Origin: Jaaginema sp046541115
GTDB lineage: Bacteria > Cyanobacteriota > Cyanobacteriia > Cyanobacteriales > Spirulinaceae
Reading direction: 5' to 3'
Assembly: GCA_046541115.1 (NCBI GenBank)
Contig: JBKHDX010000080.1
Coordinates: forward strand, 1-18,800
DNA: 18,800 nucleotides
This document shows positions 1 to 6,419 of this stretch, piece after piece (the stretch's first letter is position 1; the number at the start of each line of letters is the position of its first letter). The notes under the pieces were generated by a model. The model had not been told where the DNA came from. It searched no databases and saw only the letters and a program-made list of their open reading frames with translations. Made by a program: the position numbers and the translations under genes.

Positions 1-107
1 TTGGTTGTTGGTTGTTGGTTATTGGTTGTTGGTTATTGGTTGTTGGTTGTTTTTTAGCCGATTGCCCAAAACTGATGACTGATGACTGATGACTGTTAAC
101 TGTTAAC
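1..107. repeat. Composite short tandem repeat block (TTGGTTAT/TTGGTTG units, then ACTGATG units)
   Basis: Bases 1-51 are a near-perfect run of 7-8 base units of the TTGGTTG and TTGGTTAT type. A spacer AGCCGATTGCCCAAA (56-70) leads into ACTGATG units (71-94) and two ACTGTTAAC-like units ending at 107. The same order, TTGGTTAT units then AGCCGA(T/C)TGCCCAAAAC then ACTGAT units, recurs at 15997-16145, so it is a dispersed composite element and not simple slippage. Short tandemly repeated repetitive (STRR) sequences of this kind are known from filamentous cyanobacteria. The last bases form the 3' end of panD. Confidence 0.85.
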
Positions 108-479
108 CGCCATCTCTGGATGTTGTTGGACTTGCAGGGGTTTATTATCGCGATCGACAATCACGACAGTGGGGACATGATCTTGGATTTCTGCGCGATC
201 GAACTGAGCATAGGTCATAATAATCAGGGTATCCCCGGCTATTCCGGCTCGGGCCGCAGCACCATTGAGTTCTACAATGCCAGAATGGGCGGGGGCTTCG
301 ATGGCATAAGTCATGAGGCGATGGCCATTAGATTTATTGACAACCTGCACTTGCTCGTAGGGAACAATGTCCGCAGCATCGAGTAAAACCCGGTCGATAC
401 TAATACTACCGACATAATCGAGGTTTGCGCCTGTGAGAGTACAGTTATGAATTTTGGCCAGAAGCAAGGTGCGTTGCAT
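96..479 (-). CDS. panD: Aspartate 1-decarboxylase (PanD)
   Basis: A pyruvoyl enzyme of the cytoplasm that converts L-aspartate to beta-alanine for pantothenate and coenzyme A synthesis. The 127 residues match the usual family length of about 126. The self-cleavage site Gly24-Ser25 lies in YVGSIS; Ser25 becomes the pyruvoyl group. Lys9 and His11 near the N-terminus, Arg54, Thr57 and Tyr58 (HRLMTYAI) and Asn72-Gly73 (LNGAAA) sit where the family has its active-site residues. The ATG at 479 is the natural start, since MQRTLL aligns with the family N-terminus. The gene stands alone: the esterase relic begins 28 bases upstream on the other strand. The final codons Val-Asn-Ser and the stop lie inside the ACTGTTAAC repeat block, so the repeat has run into the gene end without changing protein length much. 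Confidence 0.97.
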   Translation of the reverse strand: MQRTLLLAKIHNCTLTGANLDYVGSISIDRVLLDAADIVPYEQVQVVNKSNGHRLMTYAIEAPAHSGIVELNGAAARAGIAGDTLIIMTYAQFDRAEIQDHVPTVVIVDRDNKPLQVQQHPEMAVNS

Positions 480-506
480 CGAACTGAAGTAAAAATGAAT
501 CTATAG

Positions 507-1058
507 TCTACGATACAACAGGACTTCCTAGGGCGATCGCGAGTTTTACTGTTTATCTTAGAAAATGCTGTTCTGTTTATTGATACTTATTATCGCACCC
601 AAAGTCAGGCCAGCCACACCACAATTATCGGTTCGTCTCACGGGGGTTTAGCTGCCTTTTATACCGCTTGCCAGTATCCGCAGTATTTTGGCAATGCGGG
701 CGCACTTTCTCCTTCATTTTGGGTGGAGTTAGATGCTGCCGCCAGATTATTCGATAGCTTAGAAAGTTCTAAGTTACTAAAATTATCGGCTTTTACCCTC
801 AAAAATACTCAAATGCGACCCCGTTTTTGGCTAGATTGGGGTCGCATTCGCAGTGGTGGCTTTCACAATTGGTTTATTGAGCGTCACGCAGCTAAACGCA
901 CTCGCGAAATGGCCCATTTACTGCAACAGGATTATGGCTATATTCTCGGCAAAGAATTATTTGTTTATGAGGATTTCAACGGCGAACATACAGAAATTTC
1001 TTGGTCGAAACGGCTTCCTTTTGTTTTCAAGGCATTTTACCGAAAATCTTGGGTTTAA
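507..1058 (+). pseudogene. 3' half of an alpha/beta-hydrolase esterase (esterase D / Fes type), lacking its start
   Basis: The frame opens after a stop at 504-506 and runs to TAA at 1056-1058. There is no ATG or GTG in frame before GTG 723. The translation upstream of 723 is clearly coding: FIDTYYRTQ, then the nucleophile elbow IIGSSHGGLAAFY (near 624-660), then GALSPSFW. Downstream, GEHTEISWSKRLPFVF supplies the expected catalytic His region. These are the hallmarks of the putative esterase family related to enterochelin esterase. Such proteins normally have 100 or more extra residues before this point, here replaced by about 18 residues of unrelated-looking sequence and then panD. I read it as a gene whose 5' half was deleted. 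The stop and last codons coincide with the IS-like end that starts at 1037. A protein starting at GTG 723 would lack the nucleophile Ser, so a working enzyme is unlikely. Confidence 0.8.
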
Positions 1059-1082
1059 AGCCCCATTCTTTTTAGGGCGGGG
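1037..1082 (+). mobile_element. Degenerate IS200/IS605-like right-end relic with hairpin
   Basis: The stretch 1037-1064 (TTACCGAAAATCTTGGG and onwards to TAAAGCCCC) matches 9513-9540 at 26 of 28 positions. It runs into a hairpin at 1061-1082 with 9-base arms CCCCATTCT and AGGGCGGGG and a TTTT loop (one mismatch and two G-T pairs). From memory, cyanobacterial IS200/IS605 elements often carry a GGGTTTAAAGCCCCGTCC...GGACGGGG hairpin near the right end. No transposase frame is present. It could also act as a stem between the convergent esterase relic and mrpB, but no T-run follows on either strand. Confidence 0.5.
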
Positions 1083-1104
1083 AGTTGTCAAGATTGGGAT
1101 AGAA

Positions 1105-1770
1105 CTACAACAAGCCGCGATAGCGAATAAACACCAAAACCACTGCCCAAGACCCCAATGCTACCTTCAAAGCGACGAGAATGTTTAATAAGGGAATTGC
1201 TCCACCACTGAGAAGGCCGCCGAGTTGACCGGAAGGAAACTCAAAACCCGTCAGGGTACACACCGCCACAATAATAAAGGCTAAAACCGATACTTTTTCC
1301 CAAGTTGAGGTATGCCAGCGTTGATAAATTGATTGCATCCACTGAGAGGAGGAAGTAATGGCCACCAAACCAATGGCCGTACCTCCGGCGACTCCTGCTG
1401 CAAATCCCCCTCCCGGACTGAGATGGCCGCGAATGGCGAGTTCAATACTGACGAGGGAGCAAATTGTCGCTCCCAAGCGAGCTAAAACAATAGAAGGGCG
1501 ATCGCTAAATTGATAGATATTACAAGAGGGTTGTTCGTTAGCCAGGAGATAGTAAACCCCCATAATCGAGATCGTAAACACCACTACTTCAAAGATTGTG
1601 TCGTAGAGGCGATTGCGAAAGATAATGCCTGTAACCGCATTGGGAACACCACTATCTTTAACGATGGCTTCGACCACTTCAAGGTCGGGGAGTTCGATTC
1701 CACCAGGACTGGGTGCAACTAATATTTTGATATATAAAGCAATACCCGCGATCGCGTAAATCCATTTCAT
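1105..1770 (-). CDS. mrpB: Mrp Na+/H+ antiporter subunit B, with an MbhE-like N-terminal part
   Basis: A membrane subunit of the multi-subunit Mrp cation/proton antiporter. The 221 residues have two parts. Residues 1-80 contain NRLYDTIFE (53-61) and a hydrophobic segment ending GVYYLL, resembling the last part of full-length MrpA (MbhE-like). Residues 95-221 are the MrpB/MnhB domain, with GHLSPGGGFAAG (115-126) as its signature and several membrane segments. It is the last gene of the operon and the only one not overlapping its neighbour: 154 bases of repeat separate it from mrpA. The ATG at 1770 is preceded by A/T-rich repeat-derived sequence with no clear Shine-Dalgarno motif, so its translation may differ from that of the coupled genes. 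The fusion of MbhE-like and MrpB parts fits the cyanobacterial Mrp type. Confidence 0.9.
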   Translation of the reverse strand: MKWIYAIAGIALYIKILVAPSPGGIELPDLEVVEAIVKDSGVPNAVTGIIFRNRLYDTIFEVVVFTISIMGVYYLLANEQPSCNIYQFSDRPSIVLARLGATICSLVSIELAIRGHLSPGGGFAAGVAGGTAIGLVAITSSSQWMQSIYQRWHTSTWEKVSVLAFIIVAVCTLTGFEFPSGQLGGLLSGGAIPLLNILVALKVALGSWAVVLVFIRYRGLL

Positions 1771-1774
1771 TATT

Positions 1775-1921
1775 TTGTTATAGGTTGTTTGTTATGGGTT
1801 ATTGGTTATTGGTTATTGGTTGTTTGTTATTCCCCAAATCCCTTAATTAGTAATTGGTAATTGGTAATTGGTAACTGCTCAAAAAACTGATGACTGATGA
1901 CTGACAACTGATAACTGAAAA
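1775..1921. repeat. Composite short tandem repeat block inside the mrp operon
   Basis: TTGGTTAT units (about 1783-1827), a run of TAATTGG units (about 1850-1874), then ACTGATG, ACTGACA and ACTGATA units (1886-1918) fill the whole mrpA-mrpB gap. It starts a few bases from the mrpB start and ends 3 bases from the mrpA stop. It has the same unit order and orientation as the blocks at 1-107 and 15997-16145. Confidence 0.85.
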
Positions 1922-1924
1922 AGG

Positions 1925-2470
1925 CTAATCTTCGGCGCTAAAGTAATTTAATTCAGTAACAGGTAAAGCTAACTCTTGTTGAAAAATGTCGTAGAGATGG
2001 CGGACTCTGGTAGTAGTTTGATAGGGTTGCGATTCAATCTCGGATTTGAAACAAGTGGTGTGAACTTCTTTGGTCATCAAGGCTTGCTGTAAAGCTTTTT
2101 CATTGGGATAGGGAACCAACTCCAGTTTCAGATGGTGTTTCGCGATGATACTGCGAAGGTTATCGAGAATAGCTTGCCAATCGCGATCGCCCTGAGTCAT
2201 AGCAACTGCTTCGCTTTCGGCCACAACACCGAGGCGCATCACCAATGAAGAACGCACAGCCACAGCGTATAACATAATGGCCAGCATTGTTCCGACCAAG
2301 GCTTCGGTTAAAGCCACATCCGCCGCCCCCAAGACAGCATAGACTAAAGCCGCCACTGCCCCGACAATCCCCCGAATCACTAAAGCGTGATAGGGATTGG
2401 ATTGCAACACCAACATTAAAGAAGTTAACGGCAGTAACGCCGCGATGACATAGATATAGCTGTCGTTCAT
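1925..2470 (-). CDS. mrpA: Mrp antiporter short MrpA subunit (DUF4040 / MbhD-like)
   Basis: A 181-residue membrane protein. Residues about 1-78 hold two or three hydrophobic helices, with the DUF4040/MbhD-like stretch RGIVGAVAALVYAVLGAADVA and ALTEALVGTMLAIMLY. This corresponds to a C-terminal piece of the large MrpA of Bacillus. Residues about 85-181 form a soluble tail containing HHLKLELVPYPNEKALQQAL, not recognised elsewhere. The large NuoL-like proton channel part of canonical MrpA is absent, as I recall for cyanobacterial mrpCDEFGAB operons, where this short protein is called MrpA. It overlaps mrpG by ATGA at 2467-2470. The ATG at 2470 is therefore well supported. Confidence 0.85.
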   Translation of the reverse strand: MNDSYIYVIAALLPLTSLMLVLQSNPYHALVIRGIVGAVAALVYAVLGAADVALTEALVGTMLAIMLYAVAVRSSLVMRLGVVAESEAVAMTQGDRDWQAILDNLRSIIAKHHLKLELVPYPNEKALQQALMTKEVHTTCFKSEIESQPYQTTTRVRHLYDIFQQELALPVTELNYFSAED

Positions 2471-2742
2471 GGCGTTTCTTTGCTACTCGAACAATAAGCC
2501 AATACATAACCGAGTACAGTATTCCAAATGGCCAAAGAAATCAGCGCCAACAACAGCAGCGGCCATTCTCTAGGGATTCTCAGCAACAAGCCGATAACAA
2601 TACTCATCGAACCAAGGGTATCGGCTACAGACAAACTGTGCAGTTTAAATAATACGGAGCGATCGCCCACTAAAGGCCAAGTTCCCCATACCCAGAAAAC
2701 CAACCCGATGGCAATGCAGATGTAACTCAATGTTTCAATCAT
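2467..2742 (-). CDS. mrpG: Mrp antiporter subunit G
   Basis: A 91-residue membrane protein with three predicted helices. The run of VGDRSVLFKLHSLSVADTLGS and following hydrophobic residues matches the MrpG/MnhG/PhaG family motif R-x-x-D...R-x-H-x-x-x-x-A-D-T-L-G. It is a small structural subunit of the Mrp complex. It overlaps mrpF upstream (2739-2742) and mrpA downstream (2467-2470), each by the four bases ATGA, which points to coupled translation. Length is normal for the family. Confidence 0.92.
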   Translation of the reverse strand: MIETLSYICIAIGLVFWVWGTWPLVGDRSVLFKLHSLSVADTLGSMSIVIGLLLRIPREWPLLLLALISLAIWNTVLGYVLAYCSSSKETP

Positions 2743-2990
2743 AGGTCATTCAGGCGTTTGATAATATGAGCCAACAGCATCAAAGCAGCATTGCCAACAC
2801 TAAGAATAATCACCCCAACTACCCCAATCATCCAATCGTCCCGCAAAATCGAAACGGCAAGGATCATAATTGAGGTTTTAGTGGCAACACTGGCAAAAGC
2901 GAGTACCTTTTGCCAAATATTATCATCTTGCCAAGCCTCGTAGAGGGGGATGAGTAAGATACAAAGCATAATAATTAAAACCAGGTTCAC
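2739..2990 (-). CDS. mrpF: Mrp antiporter subunit F
   Basis: An 83-residue protein with three hydrophobic helices, the size and topology of MrpF/MnhF. Identification rests on these features and on its place between mrpE and mrpG; the usual GPT..DR motif is weak here (DDNIWQKVLAFASVATKTS). The start is GTG at 2990, within the GTGA overlap with mrpE (2987-2990). No in-frame ATG lies close downstream that would keep the first helix intact. Confidence 0.88.
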   Translation of the reverse strand: MNLVLIIMLCILLIPLYEAWQDDNIWQKVLAFASVATKTSIMILAVSILRDDWMIGVVGVIILSVGNAALMLLAHIIKRLNDL

Positions 2991-3376
2991 GATCGCGGCC
3001 TCCTGCGAATGCGATGTACGTCATACCAACCTTCTTCGCGGTATTTCAAAACAATAGTTTTGGGAGTAAAGGTGATTATAAAGATATCCAAAAAAATCAA
3101 TCCTGGCGATCGTTGGGGTTTAACTCGTTCTCGCGTTACGTCTTCGTAGCGATGGGGCCGCAGCATAATTTCAACGGCTTCAAAATAAGCTTGAGGAATG
3201 GCAACCAGAACTTCACCAATCGCCCGCAACCAATCTTTTAATGCCCCTGGGGAGGTGTAACCGCGAGGAATTAACAAAGTCACACAAACCCCAATAATAA
3301 TATTAGCCAGGCTTAAATCGGCAGTCAGTAAGAACCAGATCGTCAAGCGTAAGATTAAGTTGAGATAGCCAATCAT
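2987..3376 (-). CDS. mrpE: Mrp antiporter subunit E
   Basis: A 129-residue MrpE/MnhE family subunit. The N-terminal third carries hydrophobic helices (LILRLTIWFLL; SLANIIIGVCVTLL). The rest is soluble and contains SPGLIFLDIFIITFTPKTIVL, equivalent to the family's conserved stretch ending in TPGT. It is shorter than the roughly 160-residue Bacillus protein, having lost part of the tail, which is common in cyanobacteria as far as I recall. It overlaps mrpD by ATGA at 3373-3376 and mrpF by GTGA at 2987-2990. Confidence 0.88.
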   Translation of the reverse strand: MIGYLNLILRLTIWFLLTADLSLANIIIGVCVTLLIPRGYTSPGALKDWLRAIGEVLVAIPQAYFEAVEIMLRPHRYEDVTRERVKPQRSPGLIFLDIFIITFTPKTIVLKYREEGWYDVHRIRRRPRS

Positions 3377-4803
3377 GCCAGCACCATCCAGAATAAAGCA
3401 ATTAATATTAAACTCATCATGCCAATGAGGTTTTCAAAGCGTTCGAGAACCCGGGGAAGTTGGATGGGGGTGTGGCGAAAAAAGACCCAATATGCCATCC
3501 AACCGAGGGCAATTGTGACCAGGGCTTTGATGACGGTGGGGAGGGTATAAAGCTCATAATATAAACCGTTGGCTAACAGTAAGCCGCCGGTTAAACCCCC
3601 CACGCCAATCCAAAATCCGGGGGAAAATTTTTCTTGCTTGTATTTGGAGGGAATAAAGAGAAATTTGGCAAAAGCGCAAGAAGTTCCCACCGCAGCCACA
3701 TTCAGGGCGATTTCTTGCCAGGAATAAAGGCCTTTCAGGGTGTAGGCTTTGGCGGCGAAACCCCCGATTAAGGGTAAACCGGAAATGGATAAACTGGCGA
3801 TCGCGATCGCGATCCACAAACGGCGATCGATGGGGTTTTGTTCGAGGTCTTTAAATTGACGACTGGGCAATACTCCCGTTATCAGAAATAAGCTAGATTT
3901 CGCTAAACCGTGGACTAAGGCGTAGAATCCCCCGGCTATCGGAACCGCCATGACAAAGCCCAGTTGAGAAATGGTGCTAAAGGCTAACGTCCGCTTGGTA
4001 TCTTTCTCAAAAATGGCATAAACGACCCCAAACAGCGCCGTACACAAGCCTAAAATTCTCACGACGGGATCGAGGTTATCTACGGTTAAAGCAAAGCGCA
4101 GCAGGGGAAAAACGCCGGTATTCACCACCACGCCCGAAAGCAGTGCCGAAACTGGGCTTTCGGATTCGGAATGAGTCAGAGGCAGCCACAATCCCGAAAT
4201 AAAAATTCCCCCTTTAGCCAAAAGCCCCAAACACAACAGCGCGATCGCTTCAGGAGGAGCTTGATTTAATGCCGAAAAGTCAAAAGACTGATTATAGCGA
4301 TACACCAACACCGCCCCCACCAGATAAAACAACATGGCGGTATTGCTGACAAATAGATAGCGCAATGCTACCCAAATGGCGCGATTGGTACGGGGATAGG
4401 CTACGAGAAGAAAAGCGGCAATCCCAATGACTTCTAGGGCGATGTAAACGCTGATCAAGTCGTTACAGATGAAGATGGCATTGACGCTGGCGTGTAGCAT
4501 CATCATCTGGGTATAGAAAAAGGCGGTTTTGCCCTTACTCCAACAATAAGCAACGACGGCGGCGGTCACGAAGGCATTGGTGAGGATAAAATAACCACTC
4601 ATCGTATCTGCCAGCAAACTCACCCCGAAGTTATCCAGTAGTTGCAATCGTAGGGGATTGTCTAGGAGAAATAGCTGTAAGGCATAGCTGGCTGAAACCA
4701 CCGGAATGCTCGCGGCTAAAATGCGGGCCAGACGAGGGAATAAATAGATAACAAACCCTATAAAAAAGGGCAGCGTAACCCAGAAAACGGTAAAGGCGGT
4801 CAT
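3373..4803 (-). CDS. mrpD: Mrp antiporter subunit D (NuoM/N-like proton channel)
   Basis: A 476-residue polytopic membrane protein of the proton-translocating NuoL/M/N family. With the large MrpA missing, it is the only full channel-type subunit encoded here. Visible landmarks are YIALEVIGIAAF with the conserved Glu124, LLAKGGIFISGLWLP with the helix-7 Lys197, SESPVSALLSG, HGLAKS (His298, Lys302) and FEKDTKRTLAFSTISQLG. At residue 228 the sequence reads SGVVVNTGVF, with Asn where many relatives have a Lys in the broken helix. It is coupled to mrpC (overlap 4800-4803) and mrpE (3373-3376). It probably provides the proton path of Na+/H+ exchange, which in cyanobacteria has been linked to salt and alkali tolerance and inorganic carbon uptake. 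Confidence 0.93.
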   Translation of the reverse strand: MTAFTVFWVTLPFFIGFVIYLFPRLARILAASIPVVSASYALQLFLLDNPLRLQLLDNFGVSLLADTMSGYFILTNAFVTAAVVAYCWSKGKTAFFYTQMMMLHASVNAIFICNDLISVYIALEVIGIAAFLLVAYPRTNRAIWVALRYLFVSNTAMLFYLVGAVLVYRYNQSFDFSALNQAPPEAIALLCLGLLAKGGIFISGLWLPLTHSESESPVSALLSGVVVNTGVFPLLRFALTVDNLDPVVRILGLCTALFGVVYAIFEKDTKRTLAFSTISQLGFVMAVPIAGGFYALVHGLAKSSLFLITGVLPSRQFKDLEQNPIDRRLWIAIAIASLSISGLPLIGGFAAKAYTLKGLYSWQEIALNVAAVGTSCAFAKFLFIPSKYKQEKFSPGFWIGVGGLTGGLLLANGLYYELYTLPTVIKALVTIALGWMAYWVFFRHTPIQLPRVLERFENLIGMMSLILIALFWMVLA

Positions 4804-5135
4804 GGGGTGTTATTTTTCTCGATTTCGTTGCTGTCTAGGGTAGGATTGTCCCGGGCGAGTTTCATGACTCCCACCAACATCAGGGCTTGAATAGAAAAGC
4901 CGATGACGATGGCGGTTAAGATAACCGCTTGGGGAACGGGATTGGCATAAGTTTCTGTCGGGTTTTCTGACAAAATGGGCGTGAACAGACCGTCTTGGGA
5001 AGCCACAAAAACATAGCAGGCAATGGCCCCTGTACTCATGACATCCATCGAGACGATCTTCATAACCAGGTTTTTCTTAAAAATGATACCGAAAAATCCG
5101 CACAGTATGGTGGCGAAGATACAGGCTTCTAACAC
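4800..5135 (-). CDS. mrpC: Mrp antiporter subunit C (NuoK-like), first gene of the operon
   Basis: A 111-residue NuoK-like subunit with three helices. The conserved stretch ANPVPQAVILTAIVIGFSIQAL is the MrpC/NuoK signature. The start is GTG at 5135: an in-frame stop lies ten codons upstream and no ATG lies between, so this is the only reasonable start. The protein begins MLEACIFATILCGFFG, as in cyanobacterial relatives. It heads the operon mrpC-D-E-F-G-A-B. A TTGACA on the minus strand (complement of 5227-5232) could serve as a -35 box, but the hexamer 17 bases on (AATCAA) is a poor -10, so the promoter is uncertain. Confidence 0.92.
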   Translation of the reverse strand: MLEACIFATILCGFFGIIFKKNLVMKIVSMDVMSTGAIACYVFVASQDGLFTPILSENPTETYANPVPQAVILTAIVIGFSIQALMLVGVMKLARDNPTLDSNEIEKNNTP

Positions 5136-5495
5136 GGGCTTGACGGGGGTGAAAGGGTGTTGTTCTTATGTTTGCCAGAATACACTATTTGCGATCGCCA
5201 AGGTTGATTCGAGACAACGGGAAATTTGTCAAGAGGGAAACACCGTCTCTTTTCGGAATTACTGCTTTTTCTTATGGCCATTTGCCTTGATTTGTTTAGA
5301 CCAATATTGATAATTTTGCGACGTTTCTGCTGGACTGTTGCCAGTAACTCTTAAAAGAGTTTTCATGAGAAACAAATACAGGTTTTCTTTGGGTTTTATG
5401 AAGTGGTAAACTCGGATTGCTTTTAAAGTTCAGTGCTTTAAATTTAAAAGCAGGTTAAGAAAATTTTAATTTAAGGTTAATTAACGTCAAAAATT
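5136..5495. other. Intergenic gap upstream of mrpC, no gene seen
   Basis: 360 bases between two divergent genes. It holds one HIP1 site (near 5191) and the TTGACA mentioned for mrpC. The part from 5340 to 5490 is A/T-rich and probably carries the promoter of the small gene at 5496, but I could not pick a convincing hexamer pair. Open frames here are short and have no protein-like composition. Confidence 0.5.
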
Positions 5496-5717
5496 GTGGC
5501 CGATCTGGTGTTGTTACAAGCACAACAATTAAATTTTCCCTGCCGAGAAGACAATGCAGGAAATTGGCAAATTTTACCGTTGCGTTCCCAAGACCGTTGG
5601 CAATTAAAGAGCTTAGAAGGGCGATGGATTCTGAGTATTGCTGGAGTTCCTCAAATTTCTCTATCGCCCCAAGAAGCAATTAAGTTCTTACTAAATCAAG
5701 CTCGTTCTTCTGAATAA
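5496..5717 (+). CDS. Small conserved-looking protein of unknown function (73 residues)
   Basis: A soluble 73-residue protein. Its composition looks like a real globular domain: LNFPCREDNAGNWQILPLR, RWILSIAGVPQISLSPQEAI and FLLNQ alternate polar and hydrophobic residues, with a pattern of beta strands then a C-terminal helix. GTG 5496 is the first plausible start after an in-frame stop at 5478-5480. There is no strong ribosome-binding motif. Its last 38 bases overlap the convergent small gene 5680-5889. I recall similar short hypothetical proteins in cyanobacteria but cannot name a family or function. Confidence 0.6.
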   Translation: MADLVLLQAQQLNFPCREDNAGNWQILPLRSQDRWQLKSLEGRWILSIAGVPQISLSPQEAIKFLLNQARSSE

Positions 5718-5889
5718 GCTCGTAGTCGGTCACCACTCGGTTCCCATCAGGTAATGTCGTCCATTGCCATTGAACATCTAGATGATTTTTGACTTGGACA
5801 TAGTAAATGGAAGGGGGTATTTTCGGATCGCTTGGAGGCGGAGCAAAGACAATTCGAGTATCATTGGGGGTGTTGTTGGATGAGTGCAT
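5680..5889 (-). CDS. Small hypothetical protein (69 residues), HLDxxW motif
   Basis: A soluble 69-residue protein with a proline-rich N-terminal half (FAPPPSDPKIPPS) and a C-terminal half IYYVQVKNHLDVQWQWTTLPDGN that looks folded. The YY-V-V-HLD--W pattern resembles the start of a small family of bacterial hypothetical proteins that read YYxxxVxGHLDxxWSDWF. If related, this one has lost the usual C-terminal part. That resemblance is from memory and weak. The 3' end overlaps the convergent gene 5496-5717 by 38 bases. The ATG at 5889 has a GGAGGGA-type motif just upstream on the minus strand (complement of 5892-5898), which supports translation. Confidence 0.55.
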   Translation of the reverse strand: MHSSNNTPNDTRIVFAPPPSDPKIPPSIYYVQVKNHLDVQWQWTTLPDGNRVVTDYELIQKNELDLVRT

Positions 5890-6237
5890 AAATCCCTCCT
5901 ATCGAGTTACCACGATCGCCCCAAAAAAGATCGCGATCGCGCAAACATAAACTTATTGTAAAACGGAAATTTGTCGCCGCAGAAATTAAATTATGTTGTC
6001 AGAAAAATCAATTCTGACCCTCCCCAACCCGTCCGAGTAAAGTCCCCGACTCCTTCTCAAATTGAGGGATAATCCGATTACATCAAAGTTTAACAGGATA
6101 TTTACAGAAATTTAACCGTTGCAGCACAGTGAAACGGCTATTATGATTGAAGTTCTGTTGGATGGACAGCAAAACCTCAATTAATAAGAATTGATTGTTT
6201 TAAATTTATCTTTTGTTAAAGGGAAGGTTACACTATT
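5890..6237 (+). promoter_or_regulatory. Intergenic gap with a probable promoter and structured leader for the 50-residue gene
   Basis: TTGCAG (6119-6124), 17 bases, then TATGAT (6142-6147) form a plausible sigma-70-type promoter. The implied leader is about 84 bases and contains the short inverted repeat TCAATT (6177-6182) / AATTGA (6189-6194). A small stem CCGTT (6116-6120) / AACGG (6133-6137) overlaps the promoter. Two overlapping GATCGCGATCGC motifs sit near 5929-5940. No gene is seen from 5890 to 6237. Confidence 0.45.
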
Positions 6238-6390
6238 ATGCAAAGTCAAGCAAATTTGTCTCAACAACGTCGTCCTGCTCCCCTACGAGAATCCTTACGG
6301 GCAAACAGCGAGTCTTTTAACTTTGATTTGTGGGCAACGGTGGTTCGTCAACAAATGGTTGCAGCTCTCCAGAAGCGGAATTTAGAGTAG
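6238..6390 (+). CDS. Unrecognised 50-residue basic protein
   Basis: ATG 6238 to TAG 6388-6390 encodes a 50-residue protein that is easily missed because of its size. It starts MQSQANLSQQ, has a basic linker RRPAPLRESLRANSES, and ends in an amphipathic stretch FNFDLWATVVRQQMVAALQKR. GGGAAGG at 6221-6227, 10 bases upstream, is a good ribosome-binding site, and a probable promoter lies at 6119-6147. The C-terminal part looks conserved in style (helix with alternating Val/Met/Ala/Leu and Arg/Gln/Lys). I have an impression of similar small cyanobacterial proteins but no name. The larger overlapping frame from 6191 has no such logic and is rejected. A repeat of the TTGGTCA type follows directly after the stop. 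Confidence 0.6.
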   Translation: MQSQANLSQQRRPAPLRESLRANSESFNFDLWATVVRQQMVAALQKRNLE

Positions 6391-6393
6391 TTT

Positions 6394-6416
6394 TTGGTCA
6401 TTGGTCATTGACTAAT
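6394..6416. repeat. Short TTGGTCA repeat
   Basis: Two TTGGTCA units followed by a degenerate TTGACTAATT, squeezed between the stop of the 50-residue gene and the convergent stop of the SpoIID-type gene at 6420. It is the same unit type as at 18636-18665. Confidence 0.7.
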
Positions 6417-6419
6417 TGC

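Noticed and set aside
1..55. Possible CRISPR array in the repeat run
   Set aside because: Units are only 7-8 bases with no spacers of 30-40 bases; no cas gene is present.
1692..1701. GTTCGATTCC, resembling a tRNA T-loop
   Set aside because: It lies inside mrpB, with no acceptor or anticodon stem around it.
6191..6385. Open frame of 64 residues overlapping the small gene
   Set aside because: No ribosome site or recognisable composition; the 50-residue frame at 6238 has both a ribosome site and a promoter.
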